NCBI GenBank assembly: GCA_028287185.1
Contig: JAQBQD010000001.1
Span: 1-40,494 of the forward strand
Length of the DNA stretch: 40,494 nucleotides
Direction of reading: 5' to 3'
Source: Gemmatimonadota bacterium
GTDB lineage: Bacteria; Gemmatimonadota; Gemmatimonadetes; Longimicrobiales; Longimicrobiaceae
Position numbers and translations under genes: made by a program. A model generated the notes under the pieces. It worked only from the letters and a program-made list of their open reading frames with translations, was not told the DNA's origin and made no database searches. Each line of letters begins with the position of its first letter. Within the stretch, counting starts at the first letter, position 1. This document shows, one piece after another, positions 32,474 through 40,346 of this stretch.

Positions 32474-32617
32474 TCACGGACAGATGTGGCCGCAGCTTCC
32501 CAGCGTGCAGGCGAGCGTGGCGTCGTGCCCCAGCACCGTGCCCTGCTCGCGCAGCTCGATCGAGGTCTCGAAGCCGTCGATCTGCAGTTCCTCCACGTTC
32601 AGCGTCAGCTTCTGCAT
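32474..32617 (-). CDS. RiPP-like precursor peptide (class I lanthipeptide / pinensin type)
   Basis: A 47-aa peptide that begins MQKLTLNVEELQIDGFETS, a charged amphipathic leader in the style KLxLxxExLxVxxF seen in lanthipeptide precursors of Bacteroidota and Longimicrobium-like bacteria. It ends in a small core-like segment ATLACTLGSCGHICP with three Cys and three Thr/Ser that could form thioether rings. GGGAG lies 7 nt before the ATG. It has its own sigma70-type promoter and terminator. No LanB/LanC dehydratase-cyclase, protease or transporter is present in the window, so modification would depend on enzymes elsewhere. The type is inferred from leader style; a small Cys-rich unmodified peptide remains possible. 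Confidence 0.75.
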   Translation of the reverse strand: MQKLTLNVEELQIDGFETSIELREQGTVLGHDATLACTLGSCGHICP

Positions 32618-32739
32618 GGTTCTGCTCCCGCGTCTGGGTTGCCGCGCCGGGCGACGGAATTCGCCCGGCTACGTTACGAATGGAACCTCCCGCTCTGCAA
32701 GGTTTGTCTCAACGTCGCAAATGGATCGGAAGGTTCATT

Positions 32740-32768
32740 ACAGTATTCGTCGCAAAACGATACGTCAA
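32740..32768 (-). promoter_or_regulatory. Promoter of the RiPP-like precursor gene
   Basis: On the minus strand TTGACG (32763-32768), 17 bp, TACTGT (32740-32745), within an unusually AT-rich stretch. Transcription would start near 32733, giving a leader of about 115 nt. Confidence 0.72.
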
Positions 32769-32965
32769 GACCCATGCGTTTCCGTCTCCCGGTTCGCCGG
32801 ACAGACTCAGCCGACTGCAACCCCAGGCCCGGACGCCGCCCCGCGCGGCATCCGCGGACGTCTCGCCGATGGTTCAGCCTGCCTTCCACTGCAATCCCAC
32901 CTTCTCCGCGCGTTCCCTGCGCGGCCTCGAACGCGCGCAGGCCCAGGCCGGTGATCCAGCGCGCC

Positions 32966-33304
32966 TCACTCGTCCGGCTCCTCCTCCGCGACCACGTTCC
33001 ACCCGTACTTCCGCAGCTCCACCGTGCCGTTGCGCCGAAAGCGGACGCCCTCGCCGCGCAGAAGCTCGCGCTGGTGCTTCGCGGCGATGGGGTCCGCCCG
33101 TAGCGCGATCTCGCCCTTCGCGTTCAGCACCCGCTGCCACGGCACCGCCAGCTCGTCGGGCGTCCGGTGCAGCGCGTAGCCCACCTGCCGCGCATGCCCC
33201 GGCAGCCCCGCCAGCGCCGCGATCTGCCCGTACGTGGCCACCCGCCCCCGCGGGATGCGCAGGACCGCCTCGTAGATGCGCGCGTAGCTCTCGGAACCGG
33301 CCAT
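32966..33304 (-). CDS. Alkyltransferase-like protein (ATL)
   Basis: A 112-aa homolog of the C-terminal domain of O6-alkylguanine-DNA alkyltransferase. YGQIAALAGLPGHARQVGYAL is the DNA-binding helix-turn-helix with the Arg finger (R39). The active-site PCHR motif is replaced by PWQR (VPWQRVLNAKG, W56 in place of Cys), the mark of ATL proteins. ATLs flip and mark O6-alkylguanine for nucleotide excision repair but cannot remove the alkyl group. Lies close to pcrA/uvrD, in keeping with excision repair. Tail is acidic. Confidence 0.93.
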   Translation of the reverse strand: MAGSESYARIYEAVLRIPRGRVATYGQIAALAGLPGHARQVGYALHRTPDELAVPWQRVLNAKGEIALRADPIAAKHQRELLRGEGVRFRRNGTVELRKYGWNVVAEEEPDE

Positions 33305-33429
33305 CGAAGTGGAAGTCGGGCGAGGATTTCGGAGGAGCAGCGCGGAACGAGGGTCACGCGGGCGCAACCCCGTCGACCCATTCCGCGGACCCATCCGGGC
33401 ACGCCCACGGGTACGGCGGATCGACCCCG

Positions 33430-34605
33430 TCAGTCCGCGCGAGGCAGGATCATCTCGAAGGTGGCGCCCTTCTCCGTGGGCATCAGCACCAGGCGGCCGC
33501 CGTGCACGTCCTCCACGATGCGGCGGGCGAGGGACAGGCCCACGCCCCATCCGCCCTTCTTGGTGGAGACTCCGGGCTCGAACAGCGTGCTCCGCACGGC
33601 GGCCGAGACACCCGGCCCGTCGTCGGCCACGCGAATCGAGACGCGCTTGTCGTCGCGGGCGTCGGCGGTCACGTGGATGCTGCCGCCGGAGCCGGCCAGC
33701 GCGTCCAGGGCGTTCTTCACCAGGTTCTCCAGCGCCCACTCCAGCAGGATCGAGTTGCCCTCCACGGGCGGCACGTCGTCGGGCGTATCCACCAGCAGCG
33801 ACACGCTGCGGCCCAGGTGCGGCAGCCGCACGCGCACGTAGCGCTCCAGCACGCGCAGCAGCGTGCGGGGGTCCACCGCGTCCTTCTGCACGGGGCGCCC
33901 GATCCACTCGAAGCGGCGCGCCACCTTCTCCAAGCGGTCCAGGTCCGCCTCCATCTCGGCCGCCACCGCGGGCAGCGTCGCCATCCCCTCGCGCTCCTCG
34001 GCCGGCAGGCGCAGGATCTCCACCCAGCCGGCCAGCGACGACAGCGGCGTGCCCATCTGGTGCGCCGACTCGCGCGCCATCGCGGCCCAGATGCGCTCGC
34101 GCTCGGTGCGCTGGTTGTGGCGCACCATCCACCACGCCGCCACCAGCAGGCCCGCCAGCGCCCCCACCTGCAGCCACGGCACCCAGCGCAGCGCGCGCAC
34201 CGTGGGCGGATCACCGAAGTACGTGGTCCCCAGCCCCGGCTCCACGATGGGACGGTTGGTCTGGCCCAGCTTGCGGGCGTACTCCTGCACCCGCCGCACG
34301 TCCGCGTCGTCGTCCAGGTTGGCGGCGAAGGGTAGGTTGGCGGCGTACGCGGGGATCCCGTCGTCGTCCGTCACGATGATGGGAATGCCCAGCTGCTGCA
34401 CCTCGCCCGAAAGGTCGAGGAGCGTCTTGAGGGGAGCCTTGTCGGAGGGGTCGTTCAGCCCGGCCAGGATGCGCACGTAGATGCGCGAGTGGATCACCGC
34501 GTCCCGGCGCATCTGGCGCACCAGGTACTGCGTGTAGACCAGGTACCAGGCCAGGGTCAGCGCCGCCAGGAGCGCCAGGGCGGTGGGAAGGTGCCGGCGG
34601 CTCAT
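33430..34605 (-). CDS. Membrane sensor histidine kinase
   Basis: A 391-aa kinase with two transmembrane helices (about 8-28 and 143-161) around a periplasmic sensor region of about 110 residues with no named domain recognised. The H box is ARESAHQMGTPLSSLAGW (H182), an uncommon variant with QMGTPLSS. ENLVKNALDAL (N box), VADDGPGVS (G1) and GGWGVGLSLARRI (G2) form the ATPase. No response regulator is adjacent on this strand; the single-domain regulator at 37180-37578 is a possible partner, but this is speculative. ATG 34605. Confidence 0.93.
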   Translation of the reverse strand: MSRRHLPTALALLAALTLAWYLVYTQYLVRQMRRDAVIHSRIYVRILAGLNDPSDKAPLKTLLDLSGEVQQLGIPIIVTDDDGIPAYAANLPFAANLDDDADVRRVQEYARKLGQTNRPIVEPGLGTTYFGDPPTVRALRWVPWLQVGALAGLLVAAWWMVRHNQRTERERIWAAMARESAHQMGTPLSSLAGWVEILRLPAEEREGMATLPAVAAEMEADLDRLEKVARRFEWIGRPVQKDAVDPRTLLRVLERYVRVRLPHLGRSVSLLVDTPDDVPPVEGNSILLEWALENLVKNALDALAGSGGSIHVTADARDDKRVSIRVADDGPGVSAAVRSTLFEPGVSTKKGGWGVGLSLARRIVEDVHGGRLVLMPTEKGATFEMILPRAD

Positions 34606-34675
34606 CTGCTGCGCGTCATTCCCGTTCCGGGGGCGTGGCGGGGAGGGGGCGGGATGCCGCGGAGGCGGCCCACCG

Positions 34676-34715
34676 GGCCGCGGCGGGATCTCCGAAGAGA
34701 GGTCCCGCCGCGGCC
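34676..34715 (-). terminator. Terminator of serS
   Basis: A 13-bp perfect stem (34676-34688 with 34703-34715) stacked on an inner 4-bp stem (34689-34692 with 34697-34700) with a two-base bulge and CGAA loop, 19 nt after the serS stop. No U-tract. Confidence 0.78.
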
Positions 34716-34734
34716 TCGGAAGCCCGCCGGGAGG

Positions 34735-36018
34735 TCAGGAGGGGCGGATGACGTCCGCGCGCAGGTACGGCCGCAGCGCCTGGGGAACGACCACGGAGCC
34801 GTCCTCCTGCTGCCCGTTCTCCAGGATGGCGATCACGGTGCGCGGAAGCGCAACGCCCGAGCCGTTCAGCGTATGCACGAACTCCGGCTTCGCCCCCGGC
34901 TCCGGCCGGAAGCGGATGCCCGCGCGGCGCGCCTGGAAGTCGCGGAAGCCGGAGCAGCTCGACACCTCCAGCCACCTGTCCACGCCGGGCGCCCACACCT
35001 CCAGGTCGTACGTCTTGGCGCTGCCGAAGCCCAGGTCGCCCCCCGCCAGCAGCAGCACGCGGTAGGGCAGCTCCAGCAGCTGGAGCACGCGCTCGGCATG
35101 CCCCGTCAGCCGCTCCAGCGCCTCGTCCGACGCCTCCGGACGCTCGAAGCGCACCATCTCCACCTTGTCGAACTGGTGCAGGCGAAGCAGGCCGCGGGTG
35201 TCCTTGCCCGCCGCCCCCGCCTCGCGCCGGAAGCAGGGCGAGTAGGCCGTGTACGACACCGGCAGCCGCGCCCCGTCCAGGATCTCGTCGCGGTGGATGT
35301 TGGTGACGGGCACCTCGGCGGTGGGGATCAGGAACAGGTCGTCCGACTCCACCCGGTACGCGTCGTCCTCGAACTTGGGGAGCTGGCTGGTGCCCGTCAT
35401 CGCCGCGCGCGAGACCAGGAAGGGCGTCTCCACCTCGGTGTAGCCGTGCTCCTCGGTGTGCAGGTCCAGCATCATCTGGATCAGCGCGCGCTGCAGCCGG
35501 GCGCCCATCCCCTTGTAGACGGGAAAGCCGCTCCCAGCCAGCTTGGCCCCCGCGGGCAGGTCCAGCAGCCCCAGCGCGTCCGCGATCTCCCAGTGCGGGC
35601 GCGGGGGAAAGGCGAACGGGCGGGGGCCGCCCCAGGTGCGGACCACCGCGTTGCTCTCCTCACCCCCCTCGGGCACGGATTCGTGCGGGAGGTTGGGGAT
35701 GCGCAGCAGCGCGTCGTCCAGATCCGCCTCCAGCTCGCGGAGGCGCGCGTCGACGGCGCGGATGCGCTCGCCCACGCCCTGCATCTCGGCCAGGATGTCG
35801 TCGGCGGGCTCGCCGCGGCGCTTGCGGGCGCCCACCTCCTGCGAGACGGCGTTGCGGCGGGCCTTCAGGTCGTCGCCCTCGCCCACCAGGGCGCGGCGCT
35901 CGGCGTCCAGCTCCAGCACCCGGTGGACGGAGGCGTCGGTCTCGGCCGGCTTTCCGCGCACGGCCAGGCGCGCGCGGACGGCGTCCGGCTCCTGCCGGAC
36001 CTGTCGGACGTCGAGCAT
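34735..36018 (-). CDS. serS: Serine-tRNA ligase
   Basis: A 427-aa class II aminoacyl-tRNA synthetase. Residues 1-105 form the antiparallel coiled coil that binds the long variable arm of tRNA(Ser). The catalytic part shows [16 protein letters not shown] (TxE loop), [17 protein letters not shown] (motif 2) and [19 protein letters not shown] (motif 3). Length is normal. The ATG is 1 nt after the stop of the lipoprotein gene, so both are on one transcript from the promoter near 36669-36698. Confidence 0.98.
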   Translation of the reverse strand: MLDVRQVRQEPDAVRARLAVRGKPAETDASVHRVLELDAERRALVGEGDDLKARRNAVSQEVGARKRRGEPADDILAEMQGVGERIRAVDARLRELEADLDDALLRIPNLPHESVPEGGEESNAVVRTWGGPRPFAFPPRPHWEIADALGLLDLPAGAKLAGSGFPVYKGMGARLQRALIQMMLDLHTEEHGYTEVETPFLVSRAAMTGTSQLPKFEDDAYRVESDDLFLIPTAEVPVTNIHRDEILDGARLPVSYTAYSPCFRREAGAAGKDTRGLLRLHQFDKVEMVRFERPEASDEALERLTGHAERVLQLLELPYRVLLLAGGDLGFGSAKTYDLEVWAPGVDRWLEVSSCSGFRDFQARRAGIRFRPEPGAKPEFVHTLNGSGVALPRTVIAILENGQQEDGSVVVPQALRPYLRADVIRPS

Positions 36019-36019
36019 G

Positions 36020-36574
36020 CTAGTTGTCCGTCAGGCGCCGGTCCGAGCACTGTGCGCTGCTCACCAGCACGATGCGCACGGTGCCGGCCGCGGCGTTCGC
36101 CACCAGGGGCGAGAGCTTGGCGTAGTGAACGCACACGGTGCCCAGCTCGGCCACCTGGCGCGAGCGCACGGTGTACGTCTTCCCCTCCTGCACCACCACC
36201 GTGCTGTCGCCGTAGTTGCTGCGCGAGGGCGCCGTCGTGAGCTTGGCGAAGTCCTCGGAGGTGGGGCCGTTGATACCCGCGCCGATCTGCGTGCCGCTTC
36301 CCGGGTAGGGGCGGAAGTACAGCGCTCCGCCCGTCTTGCGAAGGGCCACGTCCCACAGCAGCGCGTCCGAGCTGCGTTCCGGGAAGCGCGCGTGGCTCAC
36401 GCTCGCCACGTCGATGGCCGACGGCGTGACGGCCGAGTCGGCGGTGGGCGCCGCCAGGGTGAGCGTGTCCGTGGTGATGAGGGCCTGGTTGATGCCCGAC
36501 GTATCCTGGCACGCCCCGGCGGGAAGGGCGAGGGCGAGGGCGAGCGCGACGAGAGCGGCGGTTCCGAGACGCAC
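36020..36574 (-). CDS. Probable lipoprotein of unknown function
   Basis: A 184-aa protein with a hydrophobic N-terminus that ends AGAC, a weak lipobox; a mature Cys at residue 22 would be lipidated. The mature part is mostly beta-like with two more Cys (VCVHYAK, SSAQCSD) that could pair. I do not recognise the family. Start is GTG 36574 with AAGGA 7 nt upstream. It precedes serS by 1 nt. Confidence 0.78.
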   Translation of the reverse strand: MRLGTAALVALALALALPAGACQDTSGINQALITTDTLTLAAPTADSAVTPSAIDVASVSHARFPERSSDALLWDVALRKTGGALYFRPYPGSGTQIGAGINGPTSEDFAKLTTAPSRSNYGDSTVVVQEGKTYTVRSRQVAELGTVCVHYAKLSPLVANAAAGTVRIVLVSSAQCSDRRLTDN

Positions 36575-36668
36575 GGACGGGTCCTTCGGCAGGTGTGTGG
36601 CGCCGCTCCCGGCCCGCGGGCGGAGGGTGGCGCAAAACGGGGCGCCCGGACGGGCCGGGCGCGGCTAA

Positions 36669-36698
36669 ACCATAGTCCCCGCGTGCGCTTTGCGTCAA
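36669..36698 (-). promoter_or_regulatory. Promoter of lipoprotein-serS
   Basis: On the minus strand TTGACG (36693-36698), 18 bp, TATGGT (36669-36674). The transcript would begin near 36662 with an 8-bp perfect hairpin (36642-36649 with 36655-36662) at its very 5' end. Divergent from the promoter at 36718. Confidence 0.65.
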
Positions 36699-36717
36699 GT
36701 CCGCGCGCGCGGCGGGG

Positions 36718-36746
36718 TTGACTTGGGAAAGGGGGGCCGGTACGTT
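36718..36746 (+). promoter_or_regulatory. Promoter of the roadblock operon
   Basis: TTGACT (36718-36723), 17 bp, TACGTT (36741-36746), 41 bp before the roadblock start codon. The -35 hexamers of the two divergent promoters are 19 bp apart. Confidence 0.68.
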
Positions 36747-36787
36747 GCTCGCCTGCCTGCCGCCACCTTTCCCCGGGAGACCTCGCG

Positions 36788-37141
36788 ATGTCCGATCTCG
36801 ATGCGGCGCTGGACGGGCTGCGCAGACACGAGGGCGTGGAGCACGTGCTGATCCTGGGCCGCGACGGCCTGCTCATCCAGCACGCCGGCGAGGGGGCGCT
36901 GGACGCCGAGACGGTGTCCGCCATGGTGCCCGGCATCGCCTCCGCCGCCTCGGGGCTGGGCGCCGCCGCCGACGCGGGCGGGGCCTCGCTGATCGCCGCC
37001 CGCATGGAGCGCGGCGTGGCGGTGGTGTCGGTGCTTTCCCCCGAGATCCTGCTGGCCGTCCTGCTGCGCGCCGGCGTGGGCTTCGCGCCCCTGCTGCACG
37101 AGCTGACCGAGCGGCACTCCGAGCTCGCCTCGCTGGTCTAG
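36788..37141 (+). CDS. Roadblock/LC7 domain protein
   Basis: A 117-aa protein consisting of one roadblock/LC7 domain (LDGLRRHEGVEHVLILGRDGLLI, then GLGAAADAGGASLIAARME). Such proteins form dimers that regulate small Ras-like GTPases in bacterial polarity and motility; no GTPase gene is in the window. GGGAG lies 8 nt before the ATG. First gene of a + strand set with a single-domain response regulator and two sugar-nucleotide genes. Confidence 0.9.
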   Translation: MSDLDAALDGLRRHEGVEHVLILGRDGLLIQHAGEGALDAETVSAMVPGIASAASGLGAAADAGGASLIAARMERGVAVVSVLSPEILLAVLLRAGVGFAPLLHELTERHSELASLV

Positions 37142-37179
37142 AGTCGGCGCGGCCCCGCGTCCGCCCCCTTCCCCCGGCC

Positions 37180-37578
37180 ATGACCGACCCCCACGACCCG
37201 CTGGACCCGCCGCTCCGCCGCGTGCTCGTCGCCGACGACGAGCCCCACATCGGCCGTATCATCCAGCTCAAGCTGGAGCAGGGCCCCTACGACGTGACGC
37301 TGGTGTCCGACGGCCAGGAGGCCCTCGACTACCTGGCGGGCGACGCCCCGGTGGACGTCATCCTGCTGGACATCATGATGCCCTTCCTGAGCGGGCTGGA
37401 GGTGCTGGCCGAGGCGCGCAAGCTGCCCCACCGCGCCGCCACGCCCGTCATCATCCTCACCGCCAAGGGCCAGGAGTCGGACCGGCGCCAGGCCCTGGAG
37501 CTGGGCGCCACCGACTTCTTCACCAAGCCCTTCAGCCCCAAGAAGCTCCTTGCCCGGGTCGACGCGCTCTTCGAGTAG
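37180..37578 (+). CDS. Single-domain response regulator
   Basis: A 132-aa receiver domain without output domain. D19/D20, D64 (VILLDIMMP), T94 (IILTAKG) and K116 (TKPFSPKK) are all present. It likely acts by protein-protein contact, or passes phosphate on. ATG 37180 is chosen by domain boundary; there is no evident ribosome site. Starts 38 nt after the roadblock gene and overlaps the next by 29 nt. Confidence 0.93.
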   Translation: MTDPHDPLDPPLRRVLVADDEPHIGRIIQLKLEQGPYDVTLVSDGQEALDYLAGDAPVDVILLDIMMPFLSGLEVLAEARKLPHRAATPVIILTAKGQESDRRQALELGATDFFTKPFSPKKLLARVDALFE

Positions 37579-38638
37579 CCCCCACCTCTGGACGGTGATC
37601 CTGGCCGGCGGCGTGGGCTCGCGCTTCTGGCCCGTGAGCACGCCCTCCAGGCCCAAGCAGCTCCTGCCCCTGGCCTCGGACCGCCCGCTGGTGGAGGACA
37701 CCGTCGCGCGCATCCTGCCGCTGGTGCCCCAGGAGCGGCTTCGCATCCTGACGGGCGCGCACCTGGCGGGCCCCATCCTGTCCGCCCTTCCCGGTCTGGG
37801 AGAAGGCAACCTCCTTCTCGAGCCCCGCGCCGCCGGCACCGCCCCCGTGCTGGCCTGGGCCGCCGCCGAGCTGGAGCGCCGCGACCCCGACGCGGTGATG
37901 GTGTCGCTGCACGCCGACCACGTGATCGAACCGCCCGAGGCGTTCCGCGCCCTGATCGCCCGCGCGGCCGAGCTGGCGGTCGCCCACGGCCGGCTCTTCA
38001 CCATCGGCGCCGTACCCACGCGTCCGGAGACGGGATACGGCTACATCCGCGTGGGCGCCGCGCTCTCCGGCGTGGACGACGGCCCGGGCGAACCGGGCTA
38101 CGAGGTGGCGCGCTTCGTGGAGAAGCCCGACCGCGCGACGGCCGAAGGGTACCTGGCGGCGGGCGACCACCTGTGGAACACGGGCCTGTTCGTGTGGCGC
38201 GCGTCCGACCTGCTCGATCAGATGGAGCGGTTTACCCCGGAGCTTGCGCCACTGATCCCTCTGCTCCGCGAAGGGGGCACGGACGAGTTCTTCCGCCGCG
38301 CCCCCACCATCTCGGTGGACCACGCGCTGCTGGAGCGCTCGGACCGCGTGGGCGTGGTGCGCGCGACCTTCGCGTGGGACGACGTGGGCGCCTGGGACGC
38401 CGTGGCCCGCACACGCCCCGCGGACGAGGCGGGCAACGTGGTGCTGGGGGACGCGCACGCGGTGGAGTGCACGGGGTCCATCGTGTACGCCGACGACGGC
38501 CCGGTGGTTGCGTTCGGCGTGGACGACCTGGTGATCGTGCGCACGCACGGCATCACCTTCGTCGCGCACCGCGACCGCACGCCCGACCTGAAGGCGATGC
38601 TGGCGCGCATCCCGCCGCACCTGCGCGACCTCGACTGA
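37550..38638 (+). CDS. Mannose-1-phosphate guanylyltransferase
   Basis: A 362-aa nucleotidyltransferase of the ManC/Man-1-P GMPP type, which makes GDP-mannose from mannose-1-phosphate and GTP for surface polysaccharide. ILAGGVGSRFWPVSTPSRPK (17-36) is the signature, EPRAAGTAPVLAWAA and VSLHADHVI follow, and EKPDRATAEGYL and WNTGLFVWR are typical. No isomerase domain is fused. Start is probably TTG 37550, inside the regulator gene; the GTG at 37595 would remove the first beta strand. Confidence 0.92.
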   Translation: MPGSTRSSSSPHLWTVILAGGVGSRFWPVSTPSRPKQLLPLASDRPLVEDTVARILPLVPQERLRILTGAHLAGPILSALPGLGEGNLLLEPRAAGTAPVLAWAAAELERRDPDAVMVSLHADHVIEPPEAFRALIARAAELAVAHGRLFTIGAVPTRPETGYGYIRVGAALSGVDDGPGEPGYEVARFVEKPDRATAEGYLAAGDHLWNTGLFVWRASDLLDQMERFTPELAPLIPLLREGGTDEFFRRAPTISVDHALLERSDRVGVVRATFAWDDVGAWDAVARTRPADEAGNVVLGDAHAVECTGSIVYADDGPVVAFGVDDLVIVRTHGITFVAHRDRTPDLKAMLARIPPHLRDLD

Positions 38639-38660
38639 CGCCCGCACCCCGCCCCACCGC

Positions 38661-39893
38661 ATGCCCGACCTGGCGCTGATCTGCTTCGACGACGAACGGG
38701 CCCGCGCCTGGGAGCCGTTCGCCCTCACCCGCCCCGCCGGCGAGCTGGTCTTCGGCACCATGACCCAGCGCGCGCGCGCCGAGCGGGTGTTCGGCGCGCC
38801 CTGCGTGCTGCACCTGGCGGCCGACCACCTGCGCGGCTTCGAGGAAGGGAACGCGCCCCCCGTCGCCACGCCCGCGGAAGCGCCGGCGGAGGGCGAGCGC
38901 CTCTTCCTGTCCAGCCGCGCCGTGCCCGCGTGGGGAAGCCGCGAGGTGTGGACGGAGCGCCGCGGCGGGCCCGGGCCGCTGGTGATCGGCGAGCAGGTCG
39001 TCGGCTGGTACGCCCCCGCGGGCAGCGGCCCCGTGGACCCGGACTTCTTCCTGCACCCGCAGACCGCCGACCGCACGGGCGCCGTGCAGCTCGAAGGCCG
39101 CGTGCTGGAGAACGTGTGGGCGCTGATGTCCGGGACGCCGGACCAGATCACGGAGGACGTCGCCGCGCTCTTCCCCGACGTGGGGTCGGCCGAGCTGCCG
39201 GAGGGCGTCTTCCGCCTCGGATCGCATCCGCTCGTGCTCGGCCAGGACTCGGCGATCGAGCCCGGGGTGGTGCTGGACCTTTCCGCGGGGCCCATCTGGC
39301 TGGACGAGGGAGCGAGCGTACGCGCCTTCACGCGCCTCGCCGGTCCGGCCTACGTCGGCCCGGGATCGACCGTCCTTGGCGGCGCGCTGGAGTCGTGCTC
39401 CATCGGCCCCGTATGCCGCATCCGGGGGGAGTTCGCGGAGAGCGTGGCGCTGGGATGGGTGAACAAGGCCCACGACGGCCACATGGGCCACGCGTACCTG
39501 GGTGCCTGGGTCAACCTGGGCGCAGAGACCACCAACAGCGACCTCAAGAACAACTACGGCACGGTGCGCCTGTGGACGCCGGAGGGCGAGGTGGACACGG
39601 GCGAGATCAAGGTGGGCTGCTTCCTGGGCGACCACGTGAAGACGGGCATCGGCCTGCTGCTGAACACCGGCACCGTGATCGGCGCCGGCAGCAACGTGTT
39701 CGGCGGCGCCATGCCGCCCAGGTACGTGCCGCCCTTCTCGTGGGGCACCGGCGACGACCTGTCGGCGTACCGGCAGGAGACCTTCCTGCAGGTGGCGGGG
39801 CGCGCCATGTCGCGCCGCAACCTCGCGCTGGGCGAGGGCGCCCGCGCCCAGCTCGGCGCCGCCTGGCAGCGTGGGCGGGGCGACGCAGGCTGA
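38661..39893 (+). CDS. GlmU-like sugar nucleotidyltransferase / hexapeptide protein
   Basis: A 410-aa protein. The N-terminal third looks like the NTP_transf_4 family (LICFDDERARAWEPFALTRP, FGTMTQRARAERVFG). The C-terminal half is a left-handed beta-helix of hexapeptide repeats (AIEPGVVLD, GPAYVGPGSTVLGG, SIGPVCRIRGEF, GTVIGAGSNVFGG). Resembles the two-part layout of GlmU but is a distinct family; the exact sugar is unknown. Starts 22 nt after the guanylyltransferase, so a role in activated-sugar synthesis for the envelope is inferred. Confidence 0.88.
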   Translation: MPDLALICFDDERARAWEPFALTRPAGELVFGTMTQRARAERVFGAPCVLHLAADHLRGFEEGNAPPVATPAEAPAEGERLFLSSRAVPAWGSREVWTERRGGPGPLVIGEQVVGWYAPAGSGPVDPDFFLHPQTADRTGAVQLEGRVLENVWALMSGTPDQITEDVAALFPDVGSAELPEGVFRLGSHPLVLGQDSAIEPGVVLDLSAGPIWLDEGASVRAFTRLAGPAYVGPGSTVLGGALESCSIGPVCRIRGEFAESVALGWVNKAHDGHMGHAYLGAWVNLGAETTNSDLKNNYGTVRLWTPEGEVDTGEIKVGCFLGDHVKTGIGLLLNTGTVIGAGSNVFGGAMPPRYVPPFSWGTGDDLSAYRQETFLQVAGRAMSRRNLALGEGARAQLGAAWQRGRGDAG

Positions 39894-40081
39894 TCCCGGC
39901 CTCTTCCAGCTTCGCGGAACGGCCGGTTGGAGCACGTTCCTCCCCGTGTGAATCGGCCCGCGATCGTCGTGCAGCACCGCTCGGGGGACAGCTTGTGCGG
40001 GCGGGGGCCCGCGGCGGAGAATGGCCCCGCAGTGAGGGAGGCGGCTCGATCGCGGAACGTGGTGTCGACGCCCGCGTCGTC

Positions 40082-40105
40082 GGAGCCCGCCATTCGCCGG
40101 GCTCC
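40082..40105 (+). terminator. Possible terminator after the GlmU-like gene
   Basis: An 8-bp perfect stem (40082-40089 with 40098-40105), 8-nt loop, followed by TCAATTT. It is about 190 nt after the stop, so the link to that gene is uncertain. Confidence 0.4.
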
Positions 40106-40182
40106 TCAATTTCCCGGGGGATCCGCTCGCGACTTCTCCCGCGAGGCTGGCGGAGGTTCCACTTGCGTTCCCCACGCGGGGC

Positions 40183-40211
40183 TCGACCGGATACGGTCCA
40201 ACGTGTATCTT
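40183..40211 (+). promoter_or_regulatory. Possible promoter of the last gene
   Basis: TCGACC (40183-40188), 17 bp, TATCTT (40206-40211), each four of six to consensus. About 135 bp before the ATG at 40347. Confidence 0.35.
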
Positions 40212-40346
40212 CCTCTCCGCCTCCGTTCCGATGGACGATAGGCGCGCGCACCCGCGACGGTCACGACCCCGCCGCCAGTTCGCCTCCCGCCGCACCGCCG
40301 CGAGCCCGGCGCTTCCGCCGATCGCCCCCCCACACCCGGACATCCG

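Larger units (their letters stand above)
39894..40346. other. Gene-free stretch before the last gene
   Basis: About 450 bp. It contains a possible terminator (40082-40105) and a weak promoter (40183-40211). The open frames on both strands have no coherent protein character. Confidence 0.5.

Noticed and set aside
32674..32889. Minus-strand frame of 71 codons, or its last 33 codons with two Cys, as a second peptide gene
   Set aside because: It spans the promoter assigned to the RiPP-like gene, and the sequence has no leader-like or domain character.
39607..40251. Minus-strand frames in the last 900 bp
   Set aside because: Arg/Pro/Ser-rich with no motif, largely opposite the GlmU-like gene.
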